Shown here piece by piece: positions 55,577 to 64,000 of a stretch of DNA of 64,000 bases (position 1 is its first letter; each line of letters begins with the position of its first letter). The notes under the pieces were generated by a model, which worked only from the letters and a program-made list of their open reading frames with translations, ran no database searches and had not been told where the DNA came from. This DNA comes from Peptoclostridium litorale DSM 5388 (GTDB lineage Bacteria > Bacillota > Clostridia > Peptostreptococcales > Peptostreptococcaceae), in contig NZ_FSRH01000004.1 in assembly GCF_900141635.1 (NCBI RefSeq), positions 124,001 through 188,000 on the forward strand. Reading direction: 5' to 3'. The position numbers were made by a program, and so were the translations under genes.

Positions 55577-55600
55577 CGGGGAAAGCGCTTGCTTTCCCCG
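55577..55600. terminator. GC-rich hairpin after eno
   Basis: CGGGGAAAGC pairs perfectly with GCTTTCCCCG. It is followed by A rather than T residues, so its role on the plus strand is unclear. The region 55495-55766 otherwise holds no gene; it contains the secG promoter, not clearly placed. Confidence 0.45.
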
Positions 55601-55766
55601 AAAAAAAGGCTTTTCAGTTTAATGCTTTATCGCGTGAAAAAGTCAGAAAAATCACACCTTGAAAAAGAAACAAAGTACGACTTCGATTAGTGGAGTTTTT
55701 GCTTGATTTGTTAATATCCATGTGTTAAAATATGTTTGTTGATTTTAAGGAGGAGGTGTGGGGTAT

Positions 55767-55994
55767 ATGAGAACTTTTCTGATGGTAGTACAGCTTATAG
55801 TTAGCTTGGTACTCATAGTGAGCGTATTGCTTCAGTCGGGCAAGAGTGCTGGACTTTCGGGTTCCATAGCCGGAGGAGCAGAGCAGATGATGGGAACAAA
55901 GGCAAGGGGCATGGATGCTGTGTTTTCAAAAATCACTTCTGTTTGCGCAATAATGTTTATAGCGGTAGCATTGGCACTAGTTGCTATACAATAA
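55767..55994 (+). CDS. secG: protein-export membrane protein SecG
   Basis: Small subunit of the SecYEG translocon; 75 residues, two membrane spans (about 2-22 and 52-74) linked by the conserved loop VLLQSGKSAGLSGSIAGGAEQMMG. The ATG at 55767 follows aaggaggagg; an in-frame GTG at 55758 lies in that site. Precedes rnr and smpB in many Firmicutes; here hppA is inserted. Confidence 0.94.
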   Translation: MRTFLMVVQLIVSLVLIVSVLLQSGKSAGLSGSIAGGAEQMMGTKARGMDAVFSKITSVCAIMFIAVALALVAIQ

Positions 55995-56098
55995 AAAACC
56001 TGGTCAGTGCCTTATATATTTTTGCATGCATCTATTTTTTTTGGCACTATTTGGCACCAAAGGGTTAAAAACAAAATATTTTTGAAGGAGGTAGAAAG

Positions 56099-58117
56099 AT
56101 GAATTATTTCGTAGTAGCACCGATTATAGGACTTATAGCATTGTTCTTTGCATTTACTCTTGCAAATAAAATAAATGCAGTAGAAGTAGGAACTGAGAGA
56201 ATGAAGGAAATATCTTCATACATCTATGAAGGTGCGATGGCATTTTTAACAAGAGAATACAAAACTCTTGTAGTATTCGTAGTAGTACTTTTTATAGTGT
56301 TGGGGGTTGGAATAGGCTGGCTTACAGCTATGTGCTTCCTAGTAGGAGCTCTTTTCTCTACACTTGCAGGATTCTTTGGAATGAAGGTTGCTACAAAGGC
56401 AAACGTTAGAACTGCAAATGCAGCTAAAGAAGGCGGAATGAACAAGGCACTTAGCATAGCATTCTCAGGCGGAGCTGTAATGGGAATGTCAGTTGTTGGA
56501 CTTGGACTTCTAGGAATAGGATCGCTTTACCTGATTCTTACAGGAATGAATATAGCGCCAGAAGAGGCTGCAAAGATACTTACAGGTTTCGGTCTTGGAG
56601 CTTCTTCGATAGCACTGTTCGGACGTGTCGGCGGGGGTATATACACAAAGGCCGCAGACGTTGGAGCAGACCTTGTTGGTAAGGTTGAAGCGGGAATACC
56701 TGAAGACGACCCAAGAAACCCGGCGGTTATAGCTGACAACGTTGGAGACAACGTTGGAGACGTTGCTGGTATGGGAGCGGACCTTTTCGAGTCGTATGTA
56801 GGATCTATAATAGCTGCAATAACTCTTGGACTTATAGTTTACGGAGTTAACGGAGCAGCTTACCCTCTTGCACTTGCAGGTGTAGGTATAGCAGCTTCTA
56901 TAATAGGAACTTTCTTTGTTAAAGGTGACGAGAATTCAGACCCTCACAAGGCGCTTAAAATGGGTACATATGTTGCAGGAATAATAACTGTGATAGCAGC
57001 ATTCATACTTTCAAATCAGCTTCTAGGAAACATAAGTGGATTTATTGCAGTGGTTATAGGACTTGCAGTAGGTATGATAATAGGACAAATTACAGAGGTA
57101 TACACTTCTGGAGAGTACAAATATGTAAAGAAAATAGCAGAGCAGGCTGAAACAGGACCAGCTACAACTATAATATCAGGACTTGCAGTAGGTATGGAGT
57201 CTACAACTTGGCCTATAATAGTTCTTGCAATAGGTATAATTGGAGCTTACACGGTTGCGGGACTTTACGGAATAGCTCTTGCAGCGGTTGGAATGCTTGC
57301 TACGGCAGGTATGACTGTCGCGGTTGACGCATACGGACCAATAGCTGACAATGCTGGTGGAATAGCGGAAATGTGTGAGCTTCCAGGCGAAGTTAGAAAA
57401 ATAACTGACAAGCTTGATGCAGTTGGAAACACGACAGCGGCGATAGGAAAAGGATTTGCGATAGGATCAGCGGCTCTTACAGCCCTTGCACTTTTCGCAT
57501 CATATACAGCAGCGGCAAAGCTAAGCGGAATAGACCTTACAAACCCATTTGTTATAGCAGGTATGCTAATAGGTGGAATGCTTCCATTCCTATTCTCTGC
57601 GATAACTATGGAGGCTGTTGGTAAGGCGGCATTCGAGATGATAGAAGAAGTTAGAAGACAGTTCAAGGAAATACCGGGAATAATGGAAGGAACAGCTACT
57701 CCTGAATATGCAACATGCGTTGACATATCTACATCTGCAGCGCTTAAGGAGATGCAAATACCTGGACTTCTTGCAGTTCTTTCACCTCTTGCTACAGGAC
57801 TTCTTCTTGGAACAGAGGCTCTCGGCGGACTTCTTGCGGGATCGCTTGTTTCAGGAGTTCTTATGGCTATAATGATGGCCAATGCAGGCGGAGCTTGGGA
57901 CAACGCTAAGAAGTATATAGAATCAGGAGCTCACGGTGGAAAAGGAAGCGAGCCTCACAAGGCTGCAGTCGTTGGGGATACAGTTGGAGACCCATTCAAA
58001 GATACTTCTGGACCATCTATAAACATACTTATAAAACTTATGACTATAGTTTCACTGGTATTCGCTCCACTTTTCGTTCAGTACGGCGGAATACTTGTAA
58101 ACATGATAGGCAAGTAA
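56099..58117 (+). CDS. hppA: K+-dependent membrane-bound pyrophosphatase (ion pumping)
   Basis: Pumps H+ and/or Na+ using pyrophosphate hydrolysis; 672 residues, about 16 spans. Pyrophosphate-binding motifs are in [44 protein letters not shown] and the C-terminal [12 protein letters not shown] and [21 protein letters not shown]. The [10 protein letters not shown] sequence (Ala rather than Lys) marks the K+-dependent subclass. Whether Na+ or H+ is pumped cannot be decided here. It sits between secG and rnr with its own start site (ggaggtagaaag) and terminator. Confidence 0.96.
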   Translation: MNYFVVAPIIGLIALFFAFTLANKINAVEVGTERMKEISSYIYEGAMAFLTREYKTLVVFVVVLFIVLGVGIGWLTAMCFLVGALFSTLAGFFGMKVATKANVRTANAAKEGGMNKALSIAFSGGAVMGMSVVGLGLLGIGSLYLILTGMNIAPEEAAKILTGFGLGASSIALFGRVGGGIYTKAADVGADLVGKVEAGIPEDDPRNPAVIADNVGDNVGDVAGMGADLFESYVGSIIAAITLGLIVYGVNGAAYPLALAGVGIAASIIGTFFVKGDENSDPHKALKMGTYVAGIITVIAAFILSNQLLGNISGFIAVVIGLAVGMIIGQITEVYTSGEYKYVKKIAEQAETGPATTIISGLAVGMESTTWPIIVLAIGIIGAYTVAGLYGIALAAVGMLATAGMTVAVDAYGPIADNAGGIAEMCELPGEVRKITDKLDAVGNTTAAIGKGFAIGSAALTALALFASYTAAAKLSGIDLTNPFVIAGMLIGGMLPFLFSAITMEAVGKAAFEMIEEVRRQFKEIPGIMEGTATPEYATCVDISTSAALKEMQIPGLLAVLSPLATGLLLGTEALGGLLAGSLVSGVLMAIMMANAGGAWDNAKKYIESGAHGGKGSEPHKAAVVGDTVGDPFKDTSGPSINILIKLMTIVSLVFAPLFVQYGGILVNMIGK

Positions 58118-58140
58118 TGCATTTGAAATGCAAATAGAAG

Positions 58141-58169
58141 AGCCTCTCTTTTAGAGAGGCTTTTTTTTT
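58141..58169 (+). terminator. terminator after hppA
   Basis: AGCCTCTC pairs with GAGAGGCT around TTTTA, followed by nine T. Confidence 0.9.
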
Positions 58170-58246
58170 ATTATTGATTTTAAAAATGCATAAATATTTT
58201 ACACAAATTTATTTGGGTAAATAATATAAGAAACGGGAGTGATAGC

Positions 58247-60379
58247 ATGGAAAAGGGACTTAAGGAAAAACTGCTCCAGCTCATAAGGGAAGAGGCATAT
58301 AATCCCCTTACGGCAAGGGAGTTTGCAGATATATTCGACATACATGAGTCTGAAAGGCCGCTGTTTTACGAACACCTTGACGAGATGGTCCAGGACGGGC
58401 TCTTGTACATGACTAAGAATAAAAGATACGGCCTGCCTCAGAAGATGAACCTTTTCGTAGGAAGGCTTGATGTGACCCAGAGGGGATTTGGATTCATAGA
58501 ATCAACTGAGGAAGGCGTGGAAGACCTGTTTGTAGCATCATCCGACATCAACGGAGCTATGCACGGCGACAAGGTAATAGCCAGGGTAACAAAGCAGGGG
58601 GCAAAGGGAAGAAGGTCAGAAGGAGAGATAATAAAGGTAATTGAAAGGGGATACAGCACTATAGTCGGAAGGTTCGAAGTGAGCAAGAAATTTGGATTTG
58701 TAATCCCTGACGAAAAAAAATTCAACATGGACATATACGTCTCAAAAGGGCTTTCCATGAAGGCTAATGACGGGGACAAGGTTGTCTGCAAGATAATAAA
58801 ATGGCCTGAAAGGGGAAGAAGCCCTGAGGGTGAAATAATTGAAATACTAGGAAAAGGCGGAGTGCCTGAGGTTGAAGTGCTTTCGATAATAAGGCAGCAT
58901 GGAATACCGGAGAACTTCCCCAAAAAGGTGCAAAGAGAAGTAGATGGTATAGAAGAGACAATACCTGCGGCTGAAATCCAAAGAAGAAAAGACATAAGGG
59001 ACATGACCACATTCACGATAGACGGAGCGGATGCAAAGGACCTTGACGACGCCGTGTCCATAGAGATGCTTTCAAATGGAAACTACAGACTGGGAGTCCA
59101 TATAGCCGATGTTACAAACTATGTAAAGGAAAACTCAAAGCTCGACAGGGAGGCTCTTAAAAGGGGTACTTCAGTATACTTTGCGGACAGGGTCATACCT
59201 ATGCTTCCTCCAAAGCTTTCAAATGGCCTGTGCAGCCTTAACCCGGATGTGGACAGGCTGGCCCTTTCGGTGTTCATGGAGATAGACAATTCTGCAAATG
59301 TGGTGAGCCATGAGATAGCCGAGACTGTCATAAGGTCAAAGGCAAGGCTCATATACGAGGATATATCAGACATACTTGAAAAAGGGGAAATGGAAGATAC
59401 GGCCCATCTGTTTGAAAAGTACAGCCATATAATAGATGATTTTACCAAGATGGAGACTCTTGCAAGGCTTCTCATGAAGAGAAGAGACAATAGGGGAGCA
59501 ATCGACTTTGATTTCCCCGAGGCCAAGATAATATTTGACGAGAAAGGCCATGTCGACGACATAAAAAAATACGACAGAAGGATAGCAAACAGAATAATAG
59601 AGGAGTTCATGCTAATATGCAATGAAACTGTTGCGGAAGAGTTCTTCTGGCTTTCAATGCCGTTCGTCTACAGGATACACGAGACTCCAGACAGGGAAAA
59701 GATGGAGGATTTCAACAAATTCATATCGACATTTGGATATGTTGTAAAGGGAAGCCTTGACGAGGTTCATCCAAAGGCGCTTCAGGACCTTTTACACCAG
59801 ATTCGCGGTAAGAAGGAAGAACTTGCGGTCAGCATGATAATGCTAAGGTCGCTAAAGCAGGCCAAATATGCTCCAAACTGCACAGGCCACTTCGGACTTG
59901 CGGCCAAGTATTATTCGCACTTTACATCTCCTATAAGAAGATATCCGGACCTTCAGATACACAGGATAATAAAGGAGTTTCTAAACGGACAAATAGACGG
60001 CAAGAGGCAAAATGAGCTCAAGGAGATAGTGGCAAAGTCTTCGGAGCAGTCATCTCTCAGGGAAAGGGAGGCTGAAACGGCTGAAAGGGAAGTTGAAGAT
60101 CTTAAAAAGGCAGAATACATGAGAGATCACGTTGGAAAGGTATACGAAGGATTCATATCGGGCGTCACTTCATTTGGAATATTCGTAGAGCTTGACAACA
60201 CCGTAGAAGGTCTTGTAAGGCTTTCGTCAATGTCCGACGACTACTATATATTCGACAGTGAAAAATACACTGTAATAGGCGAACACAGGAAAAAGATGTA
60301 CAGGATAGGGGACACCATAAAGGTAAAGGTGGACAGGGTTGACCTTGACAGAAGAGAAATAGAGTTTATGATGGCGTAA
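58247..60379 (+). CDS. rnr: ribonuclease R
   Basis: Processive 3'-5' exoribonuclease that degrades structured RNA and, with SmpB-tmRNA, non-stop messages; 710 residues. N-terminal helix-turn-helix, two cold-shock domains (FGFIESTEEGVEDLFV, FGFVIPDEKKFNMDIYV), the RNB catalytic domain with DGADAKDLDDAVSIE (metal-binding Asp residues about 262-272), YSHFTSPIRRYPDLQIHR, and a C-terminal S1 domain (VGKVYEGFISGVTSFGIFVEL). The ATG at 58247 follows cgggagtgat. Confidence 0.97.
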   Translation: MEKGLKEKLLQLIREEAYNPLTAREFADIFDIHESERPLFYEHLDEMVQDGLLYMTKNKRYGLPQKMNLFVGRLDVTQRGFGFIESTEEGVEDLFVASSDINGAMHGDKVIARVTKQGAKGRRSEGEIIKVIERGYSTIVGRFEVSKKFGFVIPDEKKFNMDIYVSKGLSMKANDGDKVVCKIIKWPERGRSPEGEIIEILGKGGVPEVEVLSIIRQHGIPENFPKKVQREVDGIEETIPAAEIQRRKDIRDMTTFTIDGADAKDLDDAVSIEMLSNGNYRLGVHIADVTNYVKENSKLDREALKRGTSVYFADRVIPMLPPKLSNGLCSLNPDVDRLALSVFMEIDNSANVVSHEIAETVIRSKARLIYEDISDILEKGEMEDTAHLFEKYSHIIDDFTKMETLARLLMKRRDNRGAIDFDFPEAKIIFDEKGHVDDIKKYDRRIANRIIEEFMLICNETVAEEFFWLSMPFVYRIHETPDREKMEDFNKFISTFGYVVKGSLDEVHPKALQDLLHQIRGKKEELAVSMIMLRSLKQAKYAPNCTGHFGLAAKYYSHFTSPIRRYPDLQIHRIIKEFLNGQIDGKRQNELKEIVAKSSEQSSLREREAETAEREVEDLKKAEYMRDHVGKVYEGFISGVTSFGIFVELDNTVEGLVRLSSMSDDYYIFDSEKYTVIGEHRKKMYRIGDTIKVKVDRVDLDRREIEFMMA

Positions 60380-60451
60380 AATATGGCATATGTAGAGATA
60401 TATAGAATCTCATAAAGTCTAAATTCGTTAATTCGTATACTGCAATATCAC

Positions 60452-60648
60452 AGGCATGTGAAGTATAAACCCTCCGGACGTCTTATGCTTTGAAGCTGTC
60501 AGCAGCTTATGCCGCCTGCTAGCCGGGAACCTTTGAAACTCGCTGCGCTCAAACAGTCAAAGGTTCCAATCGGCGCTCATGCGCTATTTCACTGGACAGC
60601 ATTTGCAAAGCTCCATAAAGCCGGACTGATTCATACCATTCACATGCT
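60452..60648. repeat. palindromic MITE-like repeat, copy 3 (long form)
   Basis: A 197-bp non-coding element with imperfect terminal inverted repeats (AGGCATGTGAAGTATAAA on the left; ATACCATTCACATGCT on the right). Inner segments GGAACCTTTGA / TCAAAGGTTCC also pair, so a large folded structure is likely. Its arms match copy 1 (1593-1674) and copy 2 (44567). A short open frame at 60509-60748 crosses it and is not a gene. Confidence 0.75.
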
Positions 60649-60831
60649 CTTTGATGAAGTTTTATATAGTATACTAAAGGGGGCGGGAGTTCGGCGCATT
60701 TCGGTTCACCAATATATCCAGCAGCAACAGAAAGTTAAATGTTATTAAAATATCATATGCAAAAAAATGTAAAAAAATTAGACTAATTACCGAACATATG
60801 TTATAATAATATTGACAAAAAAGGTGTTATA

Positions 60832-60860
60832 TTGACAAATAGACTGCAATATGGTATATT
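60832..60860 (+). promoter_or_regulatory. sigma-A promoter before smpB
   Basis: TTGACA (60832-60837) and TATATT (60855-60860) with a 17-bp spacer. A second TTGACA lies 20 bp upstream (60812-60817). Confidence 0.7.
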
Positions 60861-60893
60861 TCTTTAGTAACTTTATTAAGAGGTGGAAAACTT

Positions 60894-61352
60894 ATGGCAG
60901 AGGGAAAAAAGATACTGGCCACAAACAAAAAGGCAAGGCACGACTACTTCATAGAAGAAGTGTATGAGTGTGGAATAGAGCTCAAGGGAACAGAGGTAAA
61001 ATCCATAAGAGCAGGAAGAATCAACCTCAAAGAGGGATTTGCGTCAGTAGACAATGCCGAGGTTTTTCTAAAGCAGGTTCACATAAGCCCATATGAGCAG
61101 GGAAACATACACAATGTCGATCCTGTAAGAGTCAGAAAGCTTCTGCTTCATAAACATGAGATAAGAAAGCTCATAGGTGCAATAAAAGAAAAAGGTTATT
61201 CACTTGTACCTCTTAGTGTGTATCTAAAAAGAGGCAAGGTTAAAGTTGAAATAGGCCTTGCAAAAGGTAAAAAGCTTTATGACAAACGTCAAGACTTGGC
61301 TAAGAAAGATGCTCAAAGAAGGATACAAAGAGAACTTTCAGCCAAATACTAA
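60894..61352 (+). CDS. smpB: SsrA-binding protein SmpB
   Basis: Binds tmRNA and delivers it to stalled ribosomes; 152 residues. [39 protein letters not shown] is the family signature, and the basic C-terminal tail ([23 protein letters not shown]) enters the mRNA channel. The ATG at 60894 follows agaggtgg. The gene for its RNA partner starts 6 bp after its stop. Confidence 0.97.
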   Translation: MAEGKKILATNKKARHDYFIEEVYECGIELKGTEVKSIRAGRINLKEGFASVDNAEVFLKQVHISPYEQGNIHNVDPVRVRKLLLHKHEIRKLIGAIKEKGYSLVPLSVYLKRGKVKVEIGLAKGKKLYDKRQDLAKKDAQRRIQRELSAKY

Positions 61353-61357
61353 TACAT

Positions 61358-61707
61358 GGGGATGTAAAGGTTTCGACGGGGGTTTGGAGTCTAGAGTAGC
61401 GAGTCATGTTTACTCCGGTTCATGTAAAAAACTTGGGAATAAATATAATTGCAAACGATAATTACGCTTTAGCTGCCTAATCGCGGCTCGTCCTCCTAAG
61501 TGTCCCGCGAACTTAGATAGGGCGTCAAACTAGTGGGGAACTGTCTTTAGGGGTGTCTCGACCAAAAGACGGATCAATTGGGACTGGCCGAGCAAGCATT
61601 CTGTTGCTGGAAGATTTGCAAGGCGAGATTTAAAACAGCAAATACACTCGTAGAAGCTCTAGGTAAAGGGCTTTCGGACAGGGGTTCGACTCCCCTCATC
61701 TCCACCA
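61358..61707 (+). ncRNA. ssrA: tmRNA (transfer-messenger RNA, SsrA)
   Basis: A 350-nt RNA that rescues stalled ribosomes and tags the nascent chain. The 5' GGGGATG pairs with the 3' CATCTCC, CCA is encoded at 61705-61707, the 5' sequence GTAAAGGTTTCGACGGGGG is characteristic, and the T-arm-like GGGGTTCGACTCCCC ends it. The tag reading frame (61451-61480) reads ANDNYALAA-stop. Apparent ORFs inside are not genes. Confidence 0.95.
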
Positions 61708-61722
61708 ATATTATCCACGAGA

Positions 61723-61753
61723 ACCGCATCGGAAAAATCCGATGCGGTTTTTT
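61723..61753 (+). terminator. terminator of ssrA
   Basis: ACCGCATCGGA pairs with TCCGATGCGGT around AAAA and is followed by TTTTT. A closely related hairpin occurs at 63399-63429, beyond the next gene. Confidence 0.9.
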
Positions 61754-61930
61754 AATGTCTGTCCAGAAGGGGCTATAGCTCGCCGGTGAAATGTAAAGGT
61801 GGAAAATATATGAAAAAAATGTTATCCTTATATAGCAATGATTTCGGTTTTTTTTACCATCACCACAAAGATTTTATTTGTTTATATTGCACTGCAAGGA
61901 TATGGTTACAGCAAAAGGAGGAGAAAAAAA

Positions 61931-63319
61931 TTGAAAAAAATATACTATATGTTAATGGTAGCGCTTTTAACGACTGCTGTTTTTACGGCAAATGCTTTTA
62001 CATCCACGGCTCAGGAAAATGTGCAGGCCGTATGGATTGCAACAGTTTTCAGCCTGGATTTCCCAAGTACAAAAAATGATGTTGTTTCTCAAAAAAATGA
62101 GTACATAGAAAAACTGGACAAACTGAAGGCTGTCGGCATAAATACCGTAATAGTTCAGGTAAGGCCTAAGGCGGATGCGCTGTATAGTTCCAATATCAAC
62201 CCTTGGTCGGATGTCCTTACCGGAGAGCAAGGCAAAGACCCCGGTTACGACCCTATGGCTTTCATGATTGAAGAGGCACATAAAAGAGGCATGTCATTTC
62301 ACGCTTGGCTAAACCCGTACAGGATCACTACTTCCGGAACGGATACAAGCGTTCTTTGTGAAACTCACCCGGCCAGACTGAATCCGGACTGGACTATGAG
62401 CTATAATGATGCCCTGTATTACAATCCTGAAAAAGAGGGAGTAAAGAATCACATCGTCTTGACTGTGGAGGAAATTGTCAAAAACTATGATGTTGATGCT
62501 GTTGTTTTCGATGACTATTTTTATCCGTCAAATTATCCGCTTCCGGACGGGGAAGGCAAGGACGGAGCACTTGCCAATAGCAGAAGGCAGCATGTCAATG
62601 ACATGGTTGAGCGTGTAAGCCGGGCAATCAAGAATACGAATAGCAATGTGCTGTTTGGAATAAGCCCTTCAGGCATTTGGAAAAACAAGATATCCGACCC
62701 GACGGGTTCCGATACATCGGGCAATCAGTCTTACTATTCGGTATATGCTGACACGAGAACATGGATAAAAAACGGTTGGATCGACTATGTTTCTCCTCAA
62801 ATTTACTGGGAAACAGGACATAAAGCGGCAGACTATGAAACTTTGGTCAAATGGTGGTCGAATGAAGTAAACGGAACAAAGGTCAAGCTGTATATAAGCC
62901 AGGGCTTGTACAGGGAGGTTGTTGCAAAACAAATAGACACGCAGCTGAAAATAAATCAGAAATATCCACAGGTGAGTGGAAGCTGTTATTATAAACTCAA
63001 GAGTCTGCTTGAAAATACGGCGGGGTGTAAAACGAAAATAGCCTCTTTGAATTCGGCGGATACATTTGCAGCCCAAGATAGCGACATATACCTTCTGTAT
63101 TCTTCAGAGAGTTCATTGAAATCCGGCGTCAGAAGCGGAACGGTTACAGCCAGTATTTTGAACGTGAGAAGCGGAGCCGGAACACAACACGCCATCGTAT
63201 CCAAAATAACAAGTGGCACAAAAGTGACTATTTTAGAAGATAAGGCAGGCTGGTACAATGTCAAGCTGGGGAACGGACAGACGGGGTGGGTTATATTAGA
63301 CTATTTGAATGTGAATTAA
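61931..63319 (+). CDS. secreted GHL10-family protein with C-terminal SH3 domain
   Basis: A 462-residue exported protein, probably cell-wall-active. The N-terminus is a Sec signal peptide (about residues 1-30, ending near AQEN). The body is the GHL10 (DUF187/YngK-like) domain: AVWIATVFSLDFPST, VIVQVRPKADALYSS, HAWLNPYRI, VDAVVFDDYFYP, ISPSGIWKN and YVSPQIYW. A bacterial SH3-type domain (about 400-462) ends the protein: ILNVRSGAGTQHAIV, GWYNVKLGNGQTGWV. The TTG at 61931 is chosen because of aaaggagga just upstream and the signal peptide begins there; an in-frame ATG at 61838 adds 31 residues. Codon use (CGT, CGG, ATC, ATT) differs from neighbours, suggesting transfer. Confidence 0.88.
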   Translation: MKKIYYMLMVALLTTAVFTANAFTSTAQENVQAVWIATVFSLDFPSTKNDVVSQKNEYIEKLDKLKAVGINTVIVQVRPKADALYSSNINPWSDVLTGEQGKDPGYDPMAFMIEEAHKRGMSFHAWLNPYRITTSGTDTSVLCETHPARLNPDWTMSYNDALYYNPEKEGVKNHIVLTVEEIVKNYDVDAVVFDDYFYPSNYPLPDGEGKDGALANSRRQHVNDMVERVSRAIKNTNSNVLFGISPSGIWKNKISDPTGSDTSGNQSYYSVYADTRTWIKNGWIDYVSPQIYWETGHKAADYETLVKWWSNEVNGTKVKLYISQGLYREVVAKQIDTQLKINQKYPQVSGSCYYKLKSLLENTAGCKTKIASLNSADTFAAQDSDIYLLYSSESSLKSGVRSGTVTASILNVRSGAGTQHAIVSKITSGTKVTILEDKAGWYNVKLGNGQTGWVILDYLNVN

Positions 63320-63398
63320 ACAATCCATATGATTAGTCTGCCAATCAATCAGTTCCATGCGCTTCAAGAGGTTGCAATTAATACATAGGCAATAAAAA

Positions 63399-63429
63399 AC
63401 CGCATTGGATAAATCCAAGCGGTTTTTTG
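63399..63429 (+). terminator. terminator after the GHL10 gene, similar to the ssrA terminator
   Basis: ACCGCATTGGAT pairs with ATCCAAGCGGT (one-base bulge), followed by TTTTTT. It differs from the ssrA terminator at a few positions only. Confidence 0.8.
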
Positions 63430-63507
63430 TTGTGCGCAAAAGTAGTTTTGAATTATAAATGAGCATTTATAGAGTATGAGAAATTGACATGATTTGCAAA
63501 TGTGAAA

Positions 63508-63669
63508 TCATTTTTTCTTTTTCATAATGGCCTGGAGTATGTTAGCTATTGCCAATATGCCAACTATTGAACCGCCAATAAATCTGGCGTTGAAATCATC
63601 CAGTGCAATGAACATCCAAACAGAAATGACAAGCAGTATTGATCCGAAAACAAGCTTGTTGGAATCCAT
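63508..63669 (-). CDS. small membrane protein, unknown function
   Basis: A 53-residue ORF starting MDSNKLVFGSILLVISVWMF with two predicted membrane spans and a basic tail ending KKKK. An ggaggtgtttgc site precedes the start, supporting translation. Below the usual length cut-off. No family recognised. It may be co-transcribed with the partial membrane protein upstream on the same strand. Confidence 0.6.
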   Translation of the reverse strand: MDSNKLVFGSILLVISVWMFIALDDFNARFIGGSIVGILAIANILQAIMKKKK

Positions 63670-63789
63670 GCAAACACCTCCAGTATATACATAACATATG
63701 AAAGAGTCTCATATGTCAGGGATACCCGTTTTCTATTGTGGCAAACTGCAATCCGGCACATTTAAAGTCATTCGGTGATTAAGACAGCT

Positions 63790-64000
63790 TTACAGATTGA
63801 CCTTTTTGTCGAAAAGATACCCTGTGAGCACAAACAGCATGGCGGCTGTCACAATATTGACTCCTATGATGGAATTGAAAAGTGAGGAGAATGATTCAGC
63901 CTGCAGGTGTTCCCAATTGCTCATCTTAAGAAGAGGCTTTGAGAGTTGGCCCATTACAAAAGAAATTACTATGAAAAATCCAAATGAAAGGGTTTTTCCA
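63790..64000 (-). CDS. C-terminal part of an integral membrane protein (partial)
   Basis: The minus-strand frame is open from the right window edge to a TAA at 63790-63792, giving 69 residues with two hydrophobic segments (LSFGFFIVISFVMGQLS and IIGVNIVTAAMLFVLTGYLF) and the end DKKVNL. The pattern is like the end of an ABC-2-type permease, but a family cannot be assigned from the fragment. The start lies outside the window. Confidence 0.6.
   Translation of the reverse strand, partial: GKTLSFGFFIVISFVMGQLSKPLLKMSNWEHLQAESFSSLFNSIIGVNIVTAAMLFVLTGYLFDKKVNL

Noticed and set aside
56041-56057. TTGGCAC twice in tandem before hppA, resembling a sigma-54 -24 element
   Set aside because: There is no TTGC at the required distance; the -12 position would read GGCA. 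There is also no activator gene nearby.
60509-60748. 79-codon ORF downstream of rnr
   Set aside because: It spans the palindromic repeat copy 3, has no ribosome site and no recognisable protein features.
61258-61778. Two ORFs crossing the tmRNA
   Set aside because: They lie inside or across ssrA, whose RNA features are clear.

Overview
The window reads as the chromosome of a low-GC, anaerobic, amino-acid-fermenting (Stickland-type) member of the Clostridia. The evidence is two complete D-proline reductase (prd) gene sets, four in-frame UGA selenocysteine codons, sigma-54 control of amino-acid catabolism, a T-box leader, a K+-dependent membrane pyrophosphatase, and strong ATA (Ile) and AGA/AGG (Arg) codon preference. 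Gene order resembles, from memory, the prd-cdsR-cdsB-dap and rpoN-glycolysis-secG-rnr-smpB-ssrA neighbourhoods of Clostridioides difficile and relatives (Peptostreptococcaceae). I cannot assign a species.

Layout. (1) 0-12.7 kb: phosphate uptake genes in scattered order (pstB-phoU, then valS with a T-box leader and folC, then pstS, a chemoreceptor, pstC, pstA), with two near-identical Pho-type promoters; then two small minus-strand genes. (2) 13.2-33.1 kb: two tandem copies of a roughly 9.8 kb proline-reductase module, each prdR - sigma-54 promoter - prdC(Sec) - prdA - small orf - prdB(Sec) - prdD - prdE - prdF - TauE/SafE-like permease. (3) 33.2-37.4 kb: a methyltransferase-like gene, a 46-residue membrane peptide, a sigma-54 activator and a cysteine desulfidase behind its own sigma-54 promoter. 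(4) 37.5-44.6 kb: hpt, the minus-strand asd-dapA-dapB-dapH lysine operon with a divergent N-acetyl-diaminopimelate deacetylase-like gene, a CPBP protease and a methyltransferase. (5) 44.7-48.8 kb: hslO, an ACT-domain (TyrR-like) sigma-54 activator and a methionine gamma-lyase behind a fourth sigma-54 promoter. (6) 49.1-61.7 kb: rpoN itself, the pgk-tpiA-gpmI-eno block (no gap or cggR), secG, hppA, rnr, smpB and tmRNA. (7) 61.7-64 kb: a secreted GHL10/SH3 protein inserted beside tmRNA, a small membrane protein and the end of an integral membrane protein.

How it fits together. The sigma-54 factor, four of its activators and four matching -24/-12 promoters lie in one window, each activator beside the amino-acid-degrading gene it probably controls (proline twice, cysteine, methionine). 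Proline is racemised by PrdF, reduced by the PrdA/PrdB selenoenzyme, and PrdC is the likely electron-delivery selenoprotein. The main unusual features are the tandem duplication of the whole prd module including its regulator, PrdD/PrdE looking like PrdA split exactly at its pyruvoyl-processing site, candidate PrdR operators, a dispersed palindromic (MITE-like) repeat family, and traces of rearrangement in the pst locus and beside ssrA.
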